From NCBI RefSeq assembly GCF_009928445.1, contig NZ_JAABNO010000003.1, positions 124,001 to 188,000 of the forward strand: 64,000 nt of DNA. The letters are read 5' to 3'. The first letter of the stretch is position 1. Every line of letters begins with the position of its first letter. The position numbers were made by a program, and so were the translations under genes. The notes beneath the pieces were generated by a model, which saw only the letters and a list, made by a program, of their open reading frames with translations, was not told the origin of the DNA and made no database searches. This stretch comes from Clostridium sp. C8-1-8. GTDB lineage: Bacteria; Bacillota; Clostridia; Clostridiales; Clostridiaceae. Below are positions 35,625-44,397 of the stretch, piece after piece.

Positions 35625-36875
35625 CTATAAGATTAAATTTATCAAAGGTGACAAGAAAAGTACTAATGAAAGAATCACTATAAATATCACTGTTATCCAA
35701 ATTATAATATTTTGAATCTTATTGTTAACATGCTCACCCATTAGTTCCTTATTGTTAGTAAGAACCACCATAAATATCAGTATAACTGGACAAAGTATAC
35801 CAGCTATCTGCTGAGTAACAAGCATTATAGAAACTAAAGATACGTGTGGAATCAAAACTAAAACTGAGCTAAATACTATCATAAAAGTAAAGATTCCATA
35901 AAAAGCTGGAGCTTCCTTATATTTATGATTCAATCCACTTTCAAAACCGAAGGATTCACATATAGCATAGGAAGTTGATAGCGGTATAATCATGGTAGCT
36001 AATACAGATGCCCCAAAAAGTCCTGCTCCAAAAAGTACAGAAGCATAATTACCTGCTAATGGTTTTAAAGCTGTAGCAGCCTGCTGTGCGCTATCTATTT
36101 TAATTCCTGCTTTATAAAGAGTTACTGCAGTACATACTATTATAAAAAAGGAAACCAAATCTCCCCATATAGCACCTAGATAAACATCTAGTTTCTCATA
36201 CTTGTAATCTTGCAATTTAAGTCCTTTATCAACCACTGAAGACTGAAGGTAAAACTGCATATATGGTGTAATGGTAGTACCTATCATCCCTATAAAAGTT
36301 AGTATAAAGGCCTTATCAAACTTTAAAGTAGGAGTGATGGTTTCTTTCATAACTTGATGCCAATCTGGCTTTACTATAAAGCAAGTTATTATATATGAGA
36401 AAAATACAAAAGTAAAAGCAAGAAATAGTTTTTCTATCTTTGAGTAAGATCCTTTTGTAATAAGGAACCAAACTAAAAAAGCCATTATAGGAACTGATAT
36501 ATATTTACTTACTCCAAATAGTTCCATGCTCGCAGCTATTCCTGCAAAGTCACCTATGCAAACTCCAAAGTTTGCTATAAATAAAGTAAGCATAGCAAAT
36601 AATGCAAGCTTTACTCCAAATCTTTCTCTTATTAAATCCGCTAATCCTTTTCCAGTAACAATGGCCATTCTAGCATTCATCTCTTGAATTACTGCTAAAC
36701 TAAAAGTAATAAGAAGAAGTCCCCAAAGCATCTTATAACCATAAGAAGCTCCTACTGAGGCATAAGTTGCTATACCACCGGCATCATTACCAGCATTTAC
36801 TGTTATGAGTCCTGGTCCAATAATAGTCATGATAAATAGTATCTTTTTGAATCTGCTGGATGATGCTTCTGTCAT
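35625..36875 (-). CDS. Nramp-related magnesium transporter (NRMT)
   Basis: 416 residues with about 11 membrane spans. The TM1 metal motif of Mn/Fe Nramps (DPGN) reads NAGNDAGGIATYA, and the TM6 MPH motif reads TPYMQFYLQ. Loss of both fits the Nramp-related Mg2+ transporters described in Clostridium rather than Mn2+ importers. The M-box upstream supports Mg. It overlaps the MgtE-like gene by 4 bases (ATGA), and the two are co-transcribed. The last gene before the terminator at 35578-35618. Confidence 0.88.
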   Translation of the reverse strand: MTEASSSRFKKILFIMTIIGPGLITVNAGNDAGGIATYASVGASYGYKMLWGLLLITFSLAVIQEMNARMAIVTGKGLADLIRERFGVKLALFAMLTLFIANFGVCIGDFAGIAASMELFGVSKYISVPIMAFLVWFLITKGSYSKIEKLFLAFTFVFFSYIITCFIVKPDWHQVMKETITPTLKFDKAFILTFIGMIGTTITPYMQFYLQSSVVDKGLKLQDYKYEKLDVYLGAIWGDLVSFFIIVCTAVTLYKAGIKIDSAQQAATALKPLAGNYASVLFGAGLFGASVLATMIIPLSTSYAICESFGFESGLNHKYKEAPAFYGIFTFMIVFSSVLVLIPHVSLVSIMLVTQQIAGILCPVILIFMVVLTNNKELMGEHVNNKIQNIIIWITVIFIVILSLVLFLSPLINLIL

Positions 36876-38128
36876 AGTGCAACCCTCCTTGCTGGAATGT
36901 ACTCTCTAACACTGTCATTAAGTGATATTGTACCAACTAGCTCATTACTTTCATCAACTACAGGCATTGAAATAAAGCTGTACTTTTCCATTGCTTCTAT
37001 CGCTTCTCCTATGGTATCTTCATCCTTAAGGCTCTTTGGTTGAGTAGTCATTATATTGTATAACTTTGTATCTCTATCTGAAGTAATAATATTTAACAAT
37101 GGTATTACTCCCAAAAGATTATTTTTGCTGTTAGTAACATATATATAATATGCCTCTTCTTCATCTGGAATATTGTTTCTCATCCAACTAACAACCTCAT
37201 CTACAGTGAGATCCGGTAAAAAGGTTATAAATTCCTTTGACATTATACTTCCTATGGTATCTCTTTCGTATTCCATAAGTTCTCTAATTTCTTCCCGACT
37301 CTCTTTATCCATTTGAGTTAACAGCTTTTCTACTCTGGAATCTTCCATTTCCTCAAGAACGTCAGCAACTTCATCTGAAGGCATAATCTCCAAAATATCA
37401 GAAGCCTTCTGATCTGACATTGAGTTAATCAAATTAACTTGTACATCTGTTTCTATCTCTTCAAATACTTCTGCTGCTTTCTGGTTGTTAAGACTATTAA
37501 ATAAAATATGACGACTCTTATTGTCCAGTTCTTCAATTATATCTGCAATATCTGCAGCATGAAGAGTTTCTATTTTATTTGCTGGAGAAGAAAGCTGTAA
37601 ATTATTACGTCCTGTGGACAAAGGTTGAACCTTATCCCAAATAATTAGCTTATTTCTCATCTGAATATTAAGTGCTCCTGTCAACAGGATAAAGGGATAT
37701 TCAACCCCAAGTCTTCTTAGCAGCCCTCTAGTTCCTATATCAACGGCTATAAGCTGCCACTTTCCGTTTATATTTCCTAGTCTTACATCATTTACTCTTT
37801 CTACTCTTTTACCATTTATATCTACGATTTGTTTATCTAAAAAATCCTTAGCTAAGAATATTACATTTCTACTAGGTAAATCTATCAATAAACTACTAGT
37901 ATTTACCTTGATAGAGTACCTTTCTTTACTATCCTTAAAAATATCAAATTTATCTAAAGATACATAGTAGGATTTTGGTCCATTCTTAATCTGTACATAC
38001 ATAGCTGTAGGCTTTTCTTGGTTAAAGTCTACGATAAAATCACTTACCTTACCAATTAATTCGCCTGATATATTATATATATCTTTCTTTATTATCTTAC
38101 TAAAGAAAAAACTAGTTGCTTTATCCAT
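36872..38128 (-). CDS. MgtE-like cytosolic sensor protein (PRC barrel, MgtE_N, CBS pair)
   Basis: 418 residues. Two PRC-barrel-like segments (GELIGKVSDFIVDFNQ and GKRVERVNDVRLGN) precede an MgtE N-domain (HAADIADIIEELD, then KASDILEIMPSDEVADVLEEM) and two CBS motifs (SIMSKEFITFLPDLTVDEVV, then IMTTQPKSLKDEDTIGEAIEAME). There is no MgtE membrane domain, so it probably gates the Nramp-related partner in trans, sensing cytosolic Mg2+ or nucleotides. ATG 38128 (AAGGGG 8 bases upstream) is preferred over GTG 38137. Confidence 0.88.
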   Translation of the reverse strand: MDKATSFFFSKIIKKDIYNISGELIGKVSDFIVDFNQEKPTAMYVQIKNGPKSYYVSLDKFDIFKDSKERYSIKVNTSSLLIDLPSRNVIFLAKDFLDKQIVDINGKRVERVNDVRLGNINGKWQLIAVDIGTRGLLRRLGVEYPFILLTGALNIQMRNKLIIWDKVQPLSTGRNNLQLSSPANKIETLHAADIADIIEELDNKSRHILFNSLNNQKAAEVFEEIETDVQVNLINSMSDQKASDILEIMPSDEVADVLEEMEDSRVEKLLTQMDKESREEIRELMEYERDTIGSIMSKEFITFLPDLTVDEVVSWMRNNIPDEEEAYYIYVTNSKNNLLGVIPLLNIITSDRDTKLYNIMTTQPKSLKDEDTIGEAIEAMEKYSFISMPVVDESNELVGTISLNDSVREYIPARRVAL

Positions 38129-38288
38129 TTGTTTCACCCCTTCTATTTATAGTATCTCGCTGTAATGCAAGATACATTTAAATTACTCTTACATTTCTTG
38201 AAACTAATAGGATTCCTAATTCAACTAGTAATTTATACATTATCCAAAACCCTTTATACTAAGTCTTTGAATAAATATAAACTAAGCT

Positions 38289-38393
38289 TCAGTTTACAAA
38301 TCCTATGCTTTCATAAGCGAAACGCGAAAATACTTTAGAAAGGGTCGTCAAATAATTAACATCAAAGCCGTGAATAAACTTCTTATATGTCAT
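38289..38393 (-). CDS. Leader ORF 2, 34 residues, upstream of the Mg operon
   Basis: ATG 38393 follows a perfect AGGAGG with an 8-base gap. The peptide begins MTYKKFIHGFDVNY, is basic and aromatic, and ends in SIGFVN at TGA 38291-38289. It lies after the riboswitch terminator and 160 bases before the MgtE-like gene. GTTATT just after its ribosome site can pair with AATAAC upstream, so its translation is probably structure-controlled. It may be a leader peptide or a small functional protein. Alternative reading: a tiny membrane-associated regulator of the transporter. Confidence 0.5.
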   Translation of the reverse strand: MTYKKFIHGFDVNYLTTLSKVFSRFAYESIGFVN

Positions 38394-38418
38394 AACAATA
38401 ACCTCCTAAAGGCCACTG

Positions 38419-38505
38419 TTATTCAAAGGGCTGGTTACCCGTAAGAATAACGGTGGATATTTTGTTTTTACTACTGACTATACTATCCGTAGGTCCCTCT
38501 TCCAC
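38419..38505 (-). CDS. Leader ORF 1, 28 residues, acidic/Pro start
   Basis: GTG 38505 follows AGGAGG with a 9-base gap. The peptide begins MEEGPTDSIVSS and ends GNQPFE. An early acidic/proline run is the feature of the enterobacterial leader MgtL (MEPDPTP) that makes ribosomes drop off at low Mg2+. The end of the ORF makes one arm of a 12-bp hairpin (CCACCGTTATTC with GAATAACAGTGG), the other arm being internal, so ribosome position decides which hairpin forms next to leader ORF 2. Confidence 0.5.
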   Translation of the reverse strand: MEEGPTDSIVSSKNKISTVILTGNQPFE

Positions 38506-38567
38506 GAGTAACCACCTCCTAATTCTTAAATAATAAAAAAGTCGCTAAAACTATCTTTAGAATAAAA

Positions 38568-38599
38568 AAATCTCTTCATTTCAACGAATGAAGAGATTT
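38568..38599 (-). terminator. Riboswitch-associated intrinsic terminator
   Basis: Perfect 13-bp arms (AAATCTCTTCATT and AATGAAGAGATTT) with a 6-base loop and a 7-T run on the minus strand, directly after the M-box. It is the likely expression platform that stops transcription when Mg2+ is high. Confidence 0.85.
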
Positions 38600-38625
38600 A
38601 TGTGCTCAACAAAAAAACAACCTTT

Positions 38626-38806
38626 TCTCCATCCGTTGAGTTTTAGCACTACAAAGCTTTGAGCAATAAGCATTCATTAAAAATGAATGTTGTCAGCTAC
38701 ATTAAGTAAAACCTTAATTCGGCAGTACCTGCTGACCCATTGGCGTCTCTCGACATTTCTGGGCAGTAGCGTATATCTTTGTAGGAACCTCACCTAACGA
38801 GATATT
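38626..38806 (-). promoter_or_regulatory. M-box (ykoK leader) Mg2+ riboswitch
   Basis: The minus strand carries the M-box hallmarks in order: CGTTAGGTGAGGTTCCTAC, then GCTACTGCCCAGAAATGTCG, AGAGACGCCAATGGGTCAGC, the AATTAAGGTTTTACTTAATG stem, GTAGCTGA and AGTGCTAAAACTCAACGG. These match the Bacillus mgtE/ykoK leader closely. Mg2+ binding compacts the RNA and favours termination. It controls the Nramp-related/MgtE-like operon downstream. Confidence 0.95.
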
Positions 38807-38825
38807 TAATTTTACTTCCTTATAT

Positions 38826-38854
38826 ATAATATTATTTTTAGTATGATTTGTAAA
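38826..38854 (-). promoter_or_regulatory. Promoter of the M-box transcript
   Basis: TTTACA (38854-38849), a 17-base spacer and TATTAT (38831-38826); the predicted start is about a dozen bases before the first M-box stem. Confidence 0.65.
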
Positions 38855-38897
38855 CACATTATTTCACATAATCAATTTTATTTTATATATCTACCTT

Positions 38898-40331
38898 CTA
38901 AGCCGCTTTAGATTGTTTATCTGATCTATCTTTACCTCTTCCAAAGGCTAAAGATAATATAAATCCAAACATAGCAATAGCAAAAGCTAAAAGTACTGCG
39001 CTTGAAAAACCTTTCGCTACTGCAACTTCATTAGTTATATTAGTTGAAGCCATTGCCTTTACTTGAACTGAAGACATAACTCCAATAAATAGTGAAGAGC
39101 CCACAGCTGCAGAAACCTGTTGTAGTGTATTTACTATTGCAACTCCATGAGGGTAATATTGCTTTGGTAACTGGTTTAGGGAATGAGTCTGAGATGGAGA
39201 CATAGTTAGCCCTACTCCAATACATACGCATATATAGGTTAATATTATTATTACTAATGAAGTATTACTACCTGATAATGATAATATTAAGGTAAACACT
39301 GATACTATCCCTAACCCAACAGGTACCAAAATCTTTACCCCGTATTTGTCATAAATTTTTCCGCCTATTGGAGTAGCTAAACCATTAAAAATTACCGCTG
39401 GCAATAAAGAAAGAGCAGCAATAAAGCTTGACTTGCCAAGAGACCCTTCTATAAACATAGGAAGCATTACATTCATAGTAAACATAGTCATCATAGATAC
39501 CATTACCAATAATACACCTATTACAAACTTAGGATATTTAAAAGGAGATAAATTAAGCATTGGCTCTCCTAATGATAATTGACGCTTTATAAATATTATC
39601 ATAGAAATTATTCCGATTATAAAGCTTACTAAAGCAATCTTAACATCACTTCCACTAATACTACTTATCCCATAAATTATAGTTCCCAATCCCAAGGTTG
39701 AAAGAATTACTGATATATAATCTAATTTTGGCTTTGTTAATTCTGAAACATTCGCTAACACAAAATACCCTGCAAACATAACTAAGATTATTACAGGTAT
39801 TAACATTATAAATAGAGCATGCCAGCTAAAATATTGAAGCATTATTCCAGAAACTGTTGGCCCAAAAGCAGGTCCTAGAGATATGGCTGAAACACATATT
39901 GCCATTGATGCGCCTATCTTCTCTTTAGGTGCAACTAAAAGCACTGTGTTCATCATTATTGGTATCATCATTCCTGTACCAGAGGCCTGAATCATTCTTG
40001 ATATTAAAAGCATACTAAAAGAACCAGATATGGCAGCTAATATAGTACCAAGCAATAACAAACCTAAGGCGCTTAAAAATAAGCTTTTTGTCTTAAAGGT
40101 TTGAATTAAAAATGCTGTAACAGGTACCATTACCGAAGTTACTATCATATAGGCTGTTATTATCCATTGAGCAGTTCCTGCATTTATATTCATTTCTTTC
40201 ATTATACCTGACAACGCTACATTCAATATAGTTTCATTGAAGGTTGCTATAAAGGCACTTAGTACTAATACTGCTATAATTGCTGTTGAGTTTAATTTTT
40301 TCGTAGTTGCTACATTGTTTTTTGTTTCCAT
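38898..40331 (-). CDS. MFS drug exporter (DHA2, EmrB/QacA/LmrB-type)
   Basis: 477 residues with 14 likely membrane spans. LNVALSGIMKEMNINAGTAQWIITAYMIVTSVMVP is the DHA2 motif D1 region, and SAISLGPAFGPTVSGIMLQYFSWHALF is the antiporter motif C. It is a proton-driven multidrug efflux pump. It follows the TetR gene (40503-41072) on the same strand and has its own palindromic operator at 40350. B. subtilis LmrB is the obvious relative, with LmrA as its repressor. Start follows GGAGG. Confidence 0.92.
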   Translation of the reverse strand: METKNNVATTKKLNSTAIIAVLVLSAFIATFNETILNVALSGIMKEMNINAGTAQWIITAYMIVTSVMVPVTAFLIQTFKTKSLFLSALGLLLLGTILAAISGSFSMLLISRMIQASGTGMMIPIMMNTVLLVAPKEKIGASMAICVSAISLGPAFGPTVSGIMLQYFSWHALFIMLIPVIILVMFAGYFVLANVSELTKPKLDYISVILSTLGLGTIIYGISSISGSDVKIALVSFIIGIISMIIFIKRQLSLGEPMLNLSPFKYPKFVIGVLLVMVSMMTMFTMNVMLPMFIEGSLGKSSFIAALSLLPAVIFNGLATPIGGKIYDKYGVKILVPVGLGIVSVFTLILSLSGSNTSLVIIILTYICVCIGVGLTMSPSQTHSLNQLPKQYYPHGVAIVNTLQQVSAAVGSSLFIGVMSSVQVKAMASTNITNEVAVAKGFSSAVLLAFAIAMFGFILSLAFGRGKDRSDKQSKAA

Positions 40332-40349
40332 TGATTATCCTCCATTCAT

Positions 40350-40361
40350 TAGACCAGTCTA
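40350..40361. promoter_or_regulatory. LmrA-type operator upstream of the MFS gene
   Basis: TAGACCAGTCTA, matching the TAGACCRGTCTA box of LmrA/YxaF regulators of B. subtilis. It lies 19 bases before the MFS start codon. Confidence 0.7.
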
Positions 40362-40502
40362 CATAATAATTATTTGAAATGTCCTCTTAGTATATTCTAA
40401 TTGAGGTATCATTGGCTTTGACTTTTGAGAAGCCGTTACACATAAAAAATAGAGTATCCAAAAACTTTTTTATTTAGTTTCTGGATCACTCTGTATTATT
40501 AT

Positions 40503-41072
40503 CTAACTATTAATTAACATCGGAATTTGTTTTGCAACACTTCTTAGCGCATCACTATTTTTCCTAGTTAAACTTAATATAATAGCTCCCTCTGTCATAG
40601 ATAATATAACAGCTGCCAGTTCTCTGGCTCTAATCTCTGTTATACTATATTTAATTAATTTATCAAAGTATATCTGTTCAATTAAGTCAAAGGTTTCCCT
40701 ACAAGCTTTTCTAAGAACTTCACTACTATCATAGGTTTCTAGTGCAATTAAGCTTATAGACATATCTCTCAGCTTTTTTTCATCATCTAAGATTTCCGCC
40801 AAATTTATCGTATTAGCCACTATTGCTTCACCAGGATCTTCAAATCTAGCTAACATATTTTTTAAGTTTGTAGTAATCTTATCGCAGGCAAACTTTATAG
40901 ACTCTAATGCCAGTTGTTCTTTTCCATTAGGAAAATGATAATAGAATGATCCTTTAGGTGCTCCACTCTCCTTTAGGATTTCGTTAAGTCCAGTAGCATT
41001 ATACCCCTTTAGTTCGAACAACCTACCTGCAGTCTCTATAAACTTCTCTTTTGCATTTGTACTACTTCCCAT
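40503..41072 (-). CDS. TetR-family repressor, LmrA/YxaF-like
   Basis: 189 residues. The N-terminal HTH (FIETAGRLFELKGYNATGLNEILKESGAPKGSFYYHFPNGKEQLALESI) is of the LmrA/YxaF subgroup, whose recognition helix APKGSFYYHFP is highly typical. It should bind GACCRGTC boxes found upstream of itself (41109) and of the MFS gene (40350). Drug binding to the C-terminal helices would relieve repression. It precedes the MFS gene. Confidence 0.9.
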   Translation of the reverse strand: MGSSTNAKEKFIETAGRLFELKGYNATGLNEILKESGAPKGSFYYHFPNGKEQLALESIKFACDKITTNLKNMLARFEDPGEAIVANTINLAEILDDEKKLRDMSISLIALETYDSSEVLRKACRETFDLIEQIYFDKLIKYSITEIRARELAAVILSMTEGAIILSLTRKNSDALRSVAKQIPMLINS

Positions 41073-41108
41073 AAATCCATCATTTTACACCTTTCAAGCT
41101 TATTATGG

Positions 41109-41119
41109 TGACCGGTCTA
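41109..41119. promoter_or_regulatory. LmrA-type operator upstream of the tetR gene
   Basis: TGACCGGTCTA contains the perfect GACCGGTC core and lies 37 bases upstream of the repressor gene, indicating autoregulation. Confidence 0.65.
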
Positions 41120-41205
41120 CTATAATAGTATAAGGCTATTCTTTCTTTATTTCAACTTTTAATTTTATTTAATTAATAAAATTAAATCTTTTATTAAACT
41201 TTTCC

Positions 41206-41234
41206 TTGACAACAGTATTTTATTGATGTATAGT
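41206..41234 (+). promoter_or_regulatory. Promoter of the tRNA gene
   Basis: TTGACA (41206-41211), a 17-base spacer, TATAGT (41229-41234), about 30 bases before the mature tRNA. Confidence 0.8.
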
Positions 41235-41264
41235 AAGTACATAGATAAGTCGCAAACACAATAT

Positions 41265-41340
<76 letters not shown>

Positions 41341-41342
41341 TA

Positions 41343-41370
41343 AAACAGATATACTTAAGTATATCTGTTT
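41343..41370 (+). terminator. Terminator of the tRNA gene
   Basis: Perfect 12-bp arms AAACAGATATAC and GTATATCTGTTT with a TTAA loop, then TCTTTTTTT. Confidence 0.9.
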
Positions 41371-41732
41371 TCTTTTTTTGCACATTATATAATAATCTAT
41401 TTTCTCCTCGCTTCCTTGTAAACATATTAGCCCCTATATGAAACTAACGTTACTATTTACAAAAAAATTTATTTAAAACCAGCAACTAAAGATAGCCTCT
41501 CCTACCAATAATAAATCTAAAGTAAAAACTAATTTATCTAAATAAATAGTTATCTTATTATGTATTGATTTTATAAAATGAAGCTTACCAAAACCTTAAA
41601 TACTTTAGTAGAAAAATTTATGTTTTCTAAAAAGTAATTTTATAGAGCATACTAAAAGGCCCTTATTCAAATTAGATATTAGAATCATAATTTAGATAAA
41701 GGCCACTTATAATACTTTATTATCTATTAAAG
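41371..41732. other. Intergenic region after the tRNA
   Basis: AT-rich, no ORF, no hairpin or repeat recognised. Confidence 0.4.
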
Positions 41733-42326
41733 TTACTTAGTATAGTCCTTCCTCAATATAGCAAGTATAACATCATCTACTAGCTCACCTTTTATCATAG
41801 TTCTCTCTCTTAGTATTCCTTCTTGAGTAAATCCAACTTTCTTTAATACTCTCACAGAAGCATCATTACCATAGGTTACAGTGGCTTCTATTCTATTAAG
41901 CTTAATCACAGAAAAACAAAACTCCACCATAGTCTTTATAGCTTCAGTTCCATAGCCTTTATTCCATTCATCTCTATTGAAACCATAGCCAATCTCACCT
42001 CTTGCTGCATCCTCATCAAAATCTCCTATACAACAATAACCTATTATCTTATCATCACTCTTCTTAGCAATGCCCCAGGTAATTTCTTCTTCTTCTAGAA
42101 AGCCATTATTATATCTCTCTATTATCGCAAATGCTTTTTCTTTATCCTTTATTGGCCTAAAGAAATCATACTTGGCTACTTCTGGATCACTGTAGATTTT
42201 AAATATTTCTTCCACATCTGCTTTAGTTATCTTTCTAAATATCAATCTTTCTGATTCCAATTCTGGAAAGTTACTAAAACAATCATTACTCATCTCAATA
42301 TTCTTAGTCAAATTATTATCTATCAT
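41733..42326 (-). CDS. RimJ/RimL-type GNAT acetyltransferase
   Basis: 197 residues. LESERLIFRKITKADVEEIFKIYSDPEVAKY is the RimJ/L start, IGYGFNRDEWNKGYGTEAIKTMVEF is the acetyl-CoA motif A, and NRIEATVTYGNDASVRVLKKVGFTQEGILRE is the typical C-terminal part. It acetylates an amino group on a protein or a small molecule. Monocistronic, ATG after GGAGAA. Confidence 0.9.
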   Translation of the reverse strand: MIDNNLTKNIEMSNDCFSNFPELESERLIFRKITKADVEEIFKIYSDPEVAKYDFFRPIKDKEKAFAIIERYNNGFLEEEEITWGIAKKSDDKIIGYCCIGDFDEDAARGEIGYGFNRDEWNKGYGTEAIKTMVEFCFSVIKLNRIEATVTYGNDASVRVLKKVGFTQEGILRERTMIKGELVDDVILAILRKDYTK

Positions 42327-42508
42327 AGTTTTCTCCCTAAACTTGAAAATACTTTTTATTATATATTTTGCTTTATATAAAGTTATTTTCAGATATAAAT
42401 TACGTTAATAAAGAATTTAGTATATTCTTACAAATATATCTTTGTTGTGTTATACTTTATTTTATACTTAATTAGTAAAATACTAAAAGTGTGATTTGAG
42501 GTGATATT

Positions 42509-42793
42509 ATGAACAAAATTCTCATGGGCTGCCTAATTGAAATGATTTTACTTTTTATTTCCATGGTATCAAACAACATCTATATATTTCTTAATGGTTC
42601 GAAGTTAATTGGCATAGGCTGCTTAGTTATAGCCATGATTATCTCTGGAGTATTTAATAAGGATAATTTACACTCCACTAGATATGAAAGCAGTAATGAT
42701 CGTGATATTAGACTTCATCATATAAGCACTTTATTATTGTTAGGAGCTCCTAGCCTTCTATCTTTATTTATGTTCTATGTATTTATAAGATAA
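42509..42793 (+). CDS. DUF5316-like small membrane protein
   Basis: 94 residues with three spans (MGCLIEMILLFISMVS, IGCLVIAMIISGVF and LLLLGAPSLLSLFMFYVFI) and the loop RYESSNDRDIRLHH. The size, the GVFNKDN loop and the ending YVFIR fit DUF5316. No function is known. Single plus-strand gene, ATG after GAGGTG. Confidence 0.7.
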   Translation: MNKILMGCLIEMILLFISMVSNNIYIFLNGSKLIGIGCLVIAMIISGVFNKDNLHSTRYESSNDRDIRLHHISTLLLLGAPSLLSLFMFYVFIR

Positions 42794-42863
42794 CTAAGCT
42801 GAACCTATTTCTAATCTAATATCTTTTCAAAATTAATACTATCTACCCATTGACCACTTAATC

Positions 42864-43409
42864 TTAATATCTATAAACCTGTACCACATAATCAGTGTTA
42901 GGAAGCATTTCTACATGATATCTTTTCCCTTTAACAAAGAAGTTTTTATCTGATATGCTTTTACTCATTACAAATCTTTTCTTACCTAAAGTAAATTTAG
43001 TAAATGTAGTAGTACCGATAGAAGTACTCACCTCCATTAACTCTCCATCATATGTTGCATATTCAGAATTTATAATCCTTGAAAGATCTTTATAGTACTT
43101 AGGTAAAACAGACACTCCTATATAAGCTGTTAAAAGTAAAAATATTATTCCAACGATCCTGACACTAATTCTAGATGAATACTTATAGCCTTCAGTTTTA
43201 TGTAGGATACAATAGTATGAGCCTAAACAAAATAAAACTATTGCACTAAAGGAATAAGTCAATACTACTCCAATAAATTTCACCTTAAATCCTCCAAATA
43301 GATTCATAACTTTAGCCACTAAAAGACCTAAGGCAAATAATGCAGCAAGAAGTGCAAATGGATTTGTTGATTTAACCTTATTCAATTTATACCAGCTCTT
43401 TACTTTCAA
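42864..43409 (-). CDS. Membrane protein of unknown function
   Basis: About 181 residues from TTG 43409, which has CAGGAG 9 bases upstream (the frame goes on to ATG 43433 whose own ribosome site is weak). Hydrophobic segments occur at about residues 20-36, 44-65 and 82-100, and the extracytoplasmic C-terminus is basic (GKKRFVMSKSISDKNFFVKGKRYHVEMLPN). No family recognised. Lone gene. Confidence 0.55.
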   Translation of the reverse strand: MKVKSWYKLNKVKSTNPFALLAALFALGLLVAKVMNLFGGFKVKFIGVVLTYSFSAIVLFCLGSYYCILHKTEGYKYSSRISVRIVGIIFLLLTAYIGVSVLPKYYKDLSRIINSEYATYDGELMEVSTSIGTTTFTKFTLGKKRFVMSKSISDKNFFVKGKRYHVEMLPNTDYVVQVYRY

Positions 43410-43581
43410 TACAATCAGCTCCTGTAAATACATTTTAATTGTATAATTACGTTTCCATATATGAACTCTTTATCTATAAATCTCTAGTATAATACTATTA
43501 AGTTGAACAGCTTTAAGCTATTTTAAGAACCCATTTAGCTCCTTATTTAGATTCATCACCATTTAGCTGAAAGTAAACAGA

Positions 43582-44397
43582 TTACCTATATTTAATCAAT
43601 GCTGATAAAATATAATATATAAATGGAGTTACTAAAATAACGCTATCAAACCTATCCAAAATTCCACCGTGTCCAGGTATTATCTTGCCAAAATCTTTTA
43701 TTCCATTAAATCTTTTTATCAGCGATGCTATTAGATCTCCACATTGGGAAATTATAGAGCCAACGCTTCCTATAAACAAGCAATACAATGGGAAGCTATT
43801 AATATTGACGTTGGTTAACCTTACCACTATAATTCCATAAATATATGAAAGTATTGTTGCCCCAACTATTCCTCCAATAAATCCTTCAACAGATTTGTTT
43901 GGACTTAATTCTGGAGTCAACTTCCTTTTTCCTATGGTTTTACCTACCGCATATGCAAAAGTATCAGAGCTCCACGCTACTATAAAAATAAGCCAAATAA
44001 AAACATATCCTTGAGGTTTTATATTAATTATTTGGCTTATATATGAAAACATATATGTAACATAGAAAAATCCAGCAAAGGTTATTACAATATTCTTTGC
44101 ATTGTTCTTATTATAAAATACTATGGAGTAAAGTATTAACGATAATAAAAATAAGAATATGAATAAACCAATAGAAGAATTAAAGTTTGGTATTACAAAT
44201 ATGTAGTAAAGAATTGAAAACCCAAAACCAACCAAACTAAAGCTCATGTTATAATTCTCAAATGAATTATAAAACTCTTTTAAACCGATTAAACAAACCA
44301 CCATGAGAATACTGTTTATTAACAACGTGTTCTTACTCATAATTATACATATTAACATAGGTAATCCTATTACTGAGGTAATCACTCTCTGTTTCAT
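43582..44397 (-). CDS. cdsA: Phosphatidate cytidylyltransferase
   Basis: 271 residues, eight hydrophobic segments, and the family signature SLIKRFNGIKDFGKIIPGHG followed by GILDRFDS. Makes CDP-diacylglycerol from phosphatidate and CTP at the membrane, the entry to phosphatidylglycerol and cardiolipin. The gene overlaps the preceding 185-residue gene (ATGA). This location, away from dxr/rseP/uppS where clostridial cdsA normally lies, suggests a second copy, which cannot be proved from the window. Confidence 0.93.
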   Translation of the reverse strand: MKQRVITSVIGLPMLICIIMSKNTLLINSILMVVCLIGLKEFYNSFENYNMSFSLVGFGFSILYYIFVIPNFNSSIGLFIFLFLLSLILYSIVFYNKNNAKNIVITFAGFFYVTYMFSYISQIINIKPQGYVFIWLIFIVAWSSDTFAYAVGKTIGKRKLTPELSPNKSVEGFIGGIVGATILSYIYGIIVVRLTNVNINSFPLYCLFIGSVGSIISQCGDLIASLIKRFNGIKDFGKIIPGHGGILDRFDSVILVTPFIYYILSALIKYR

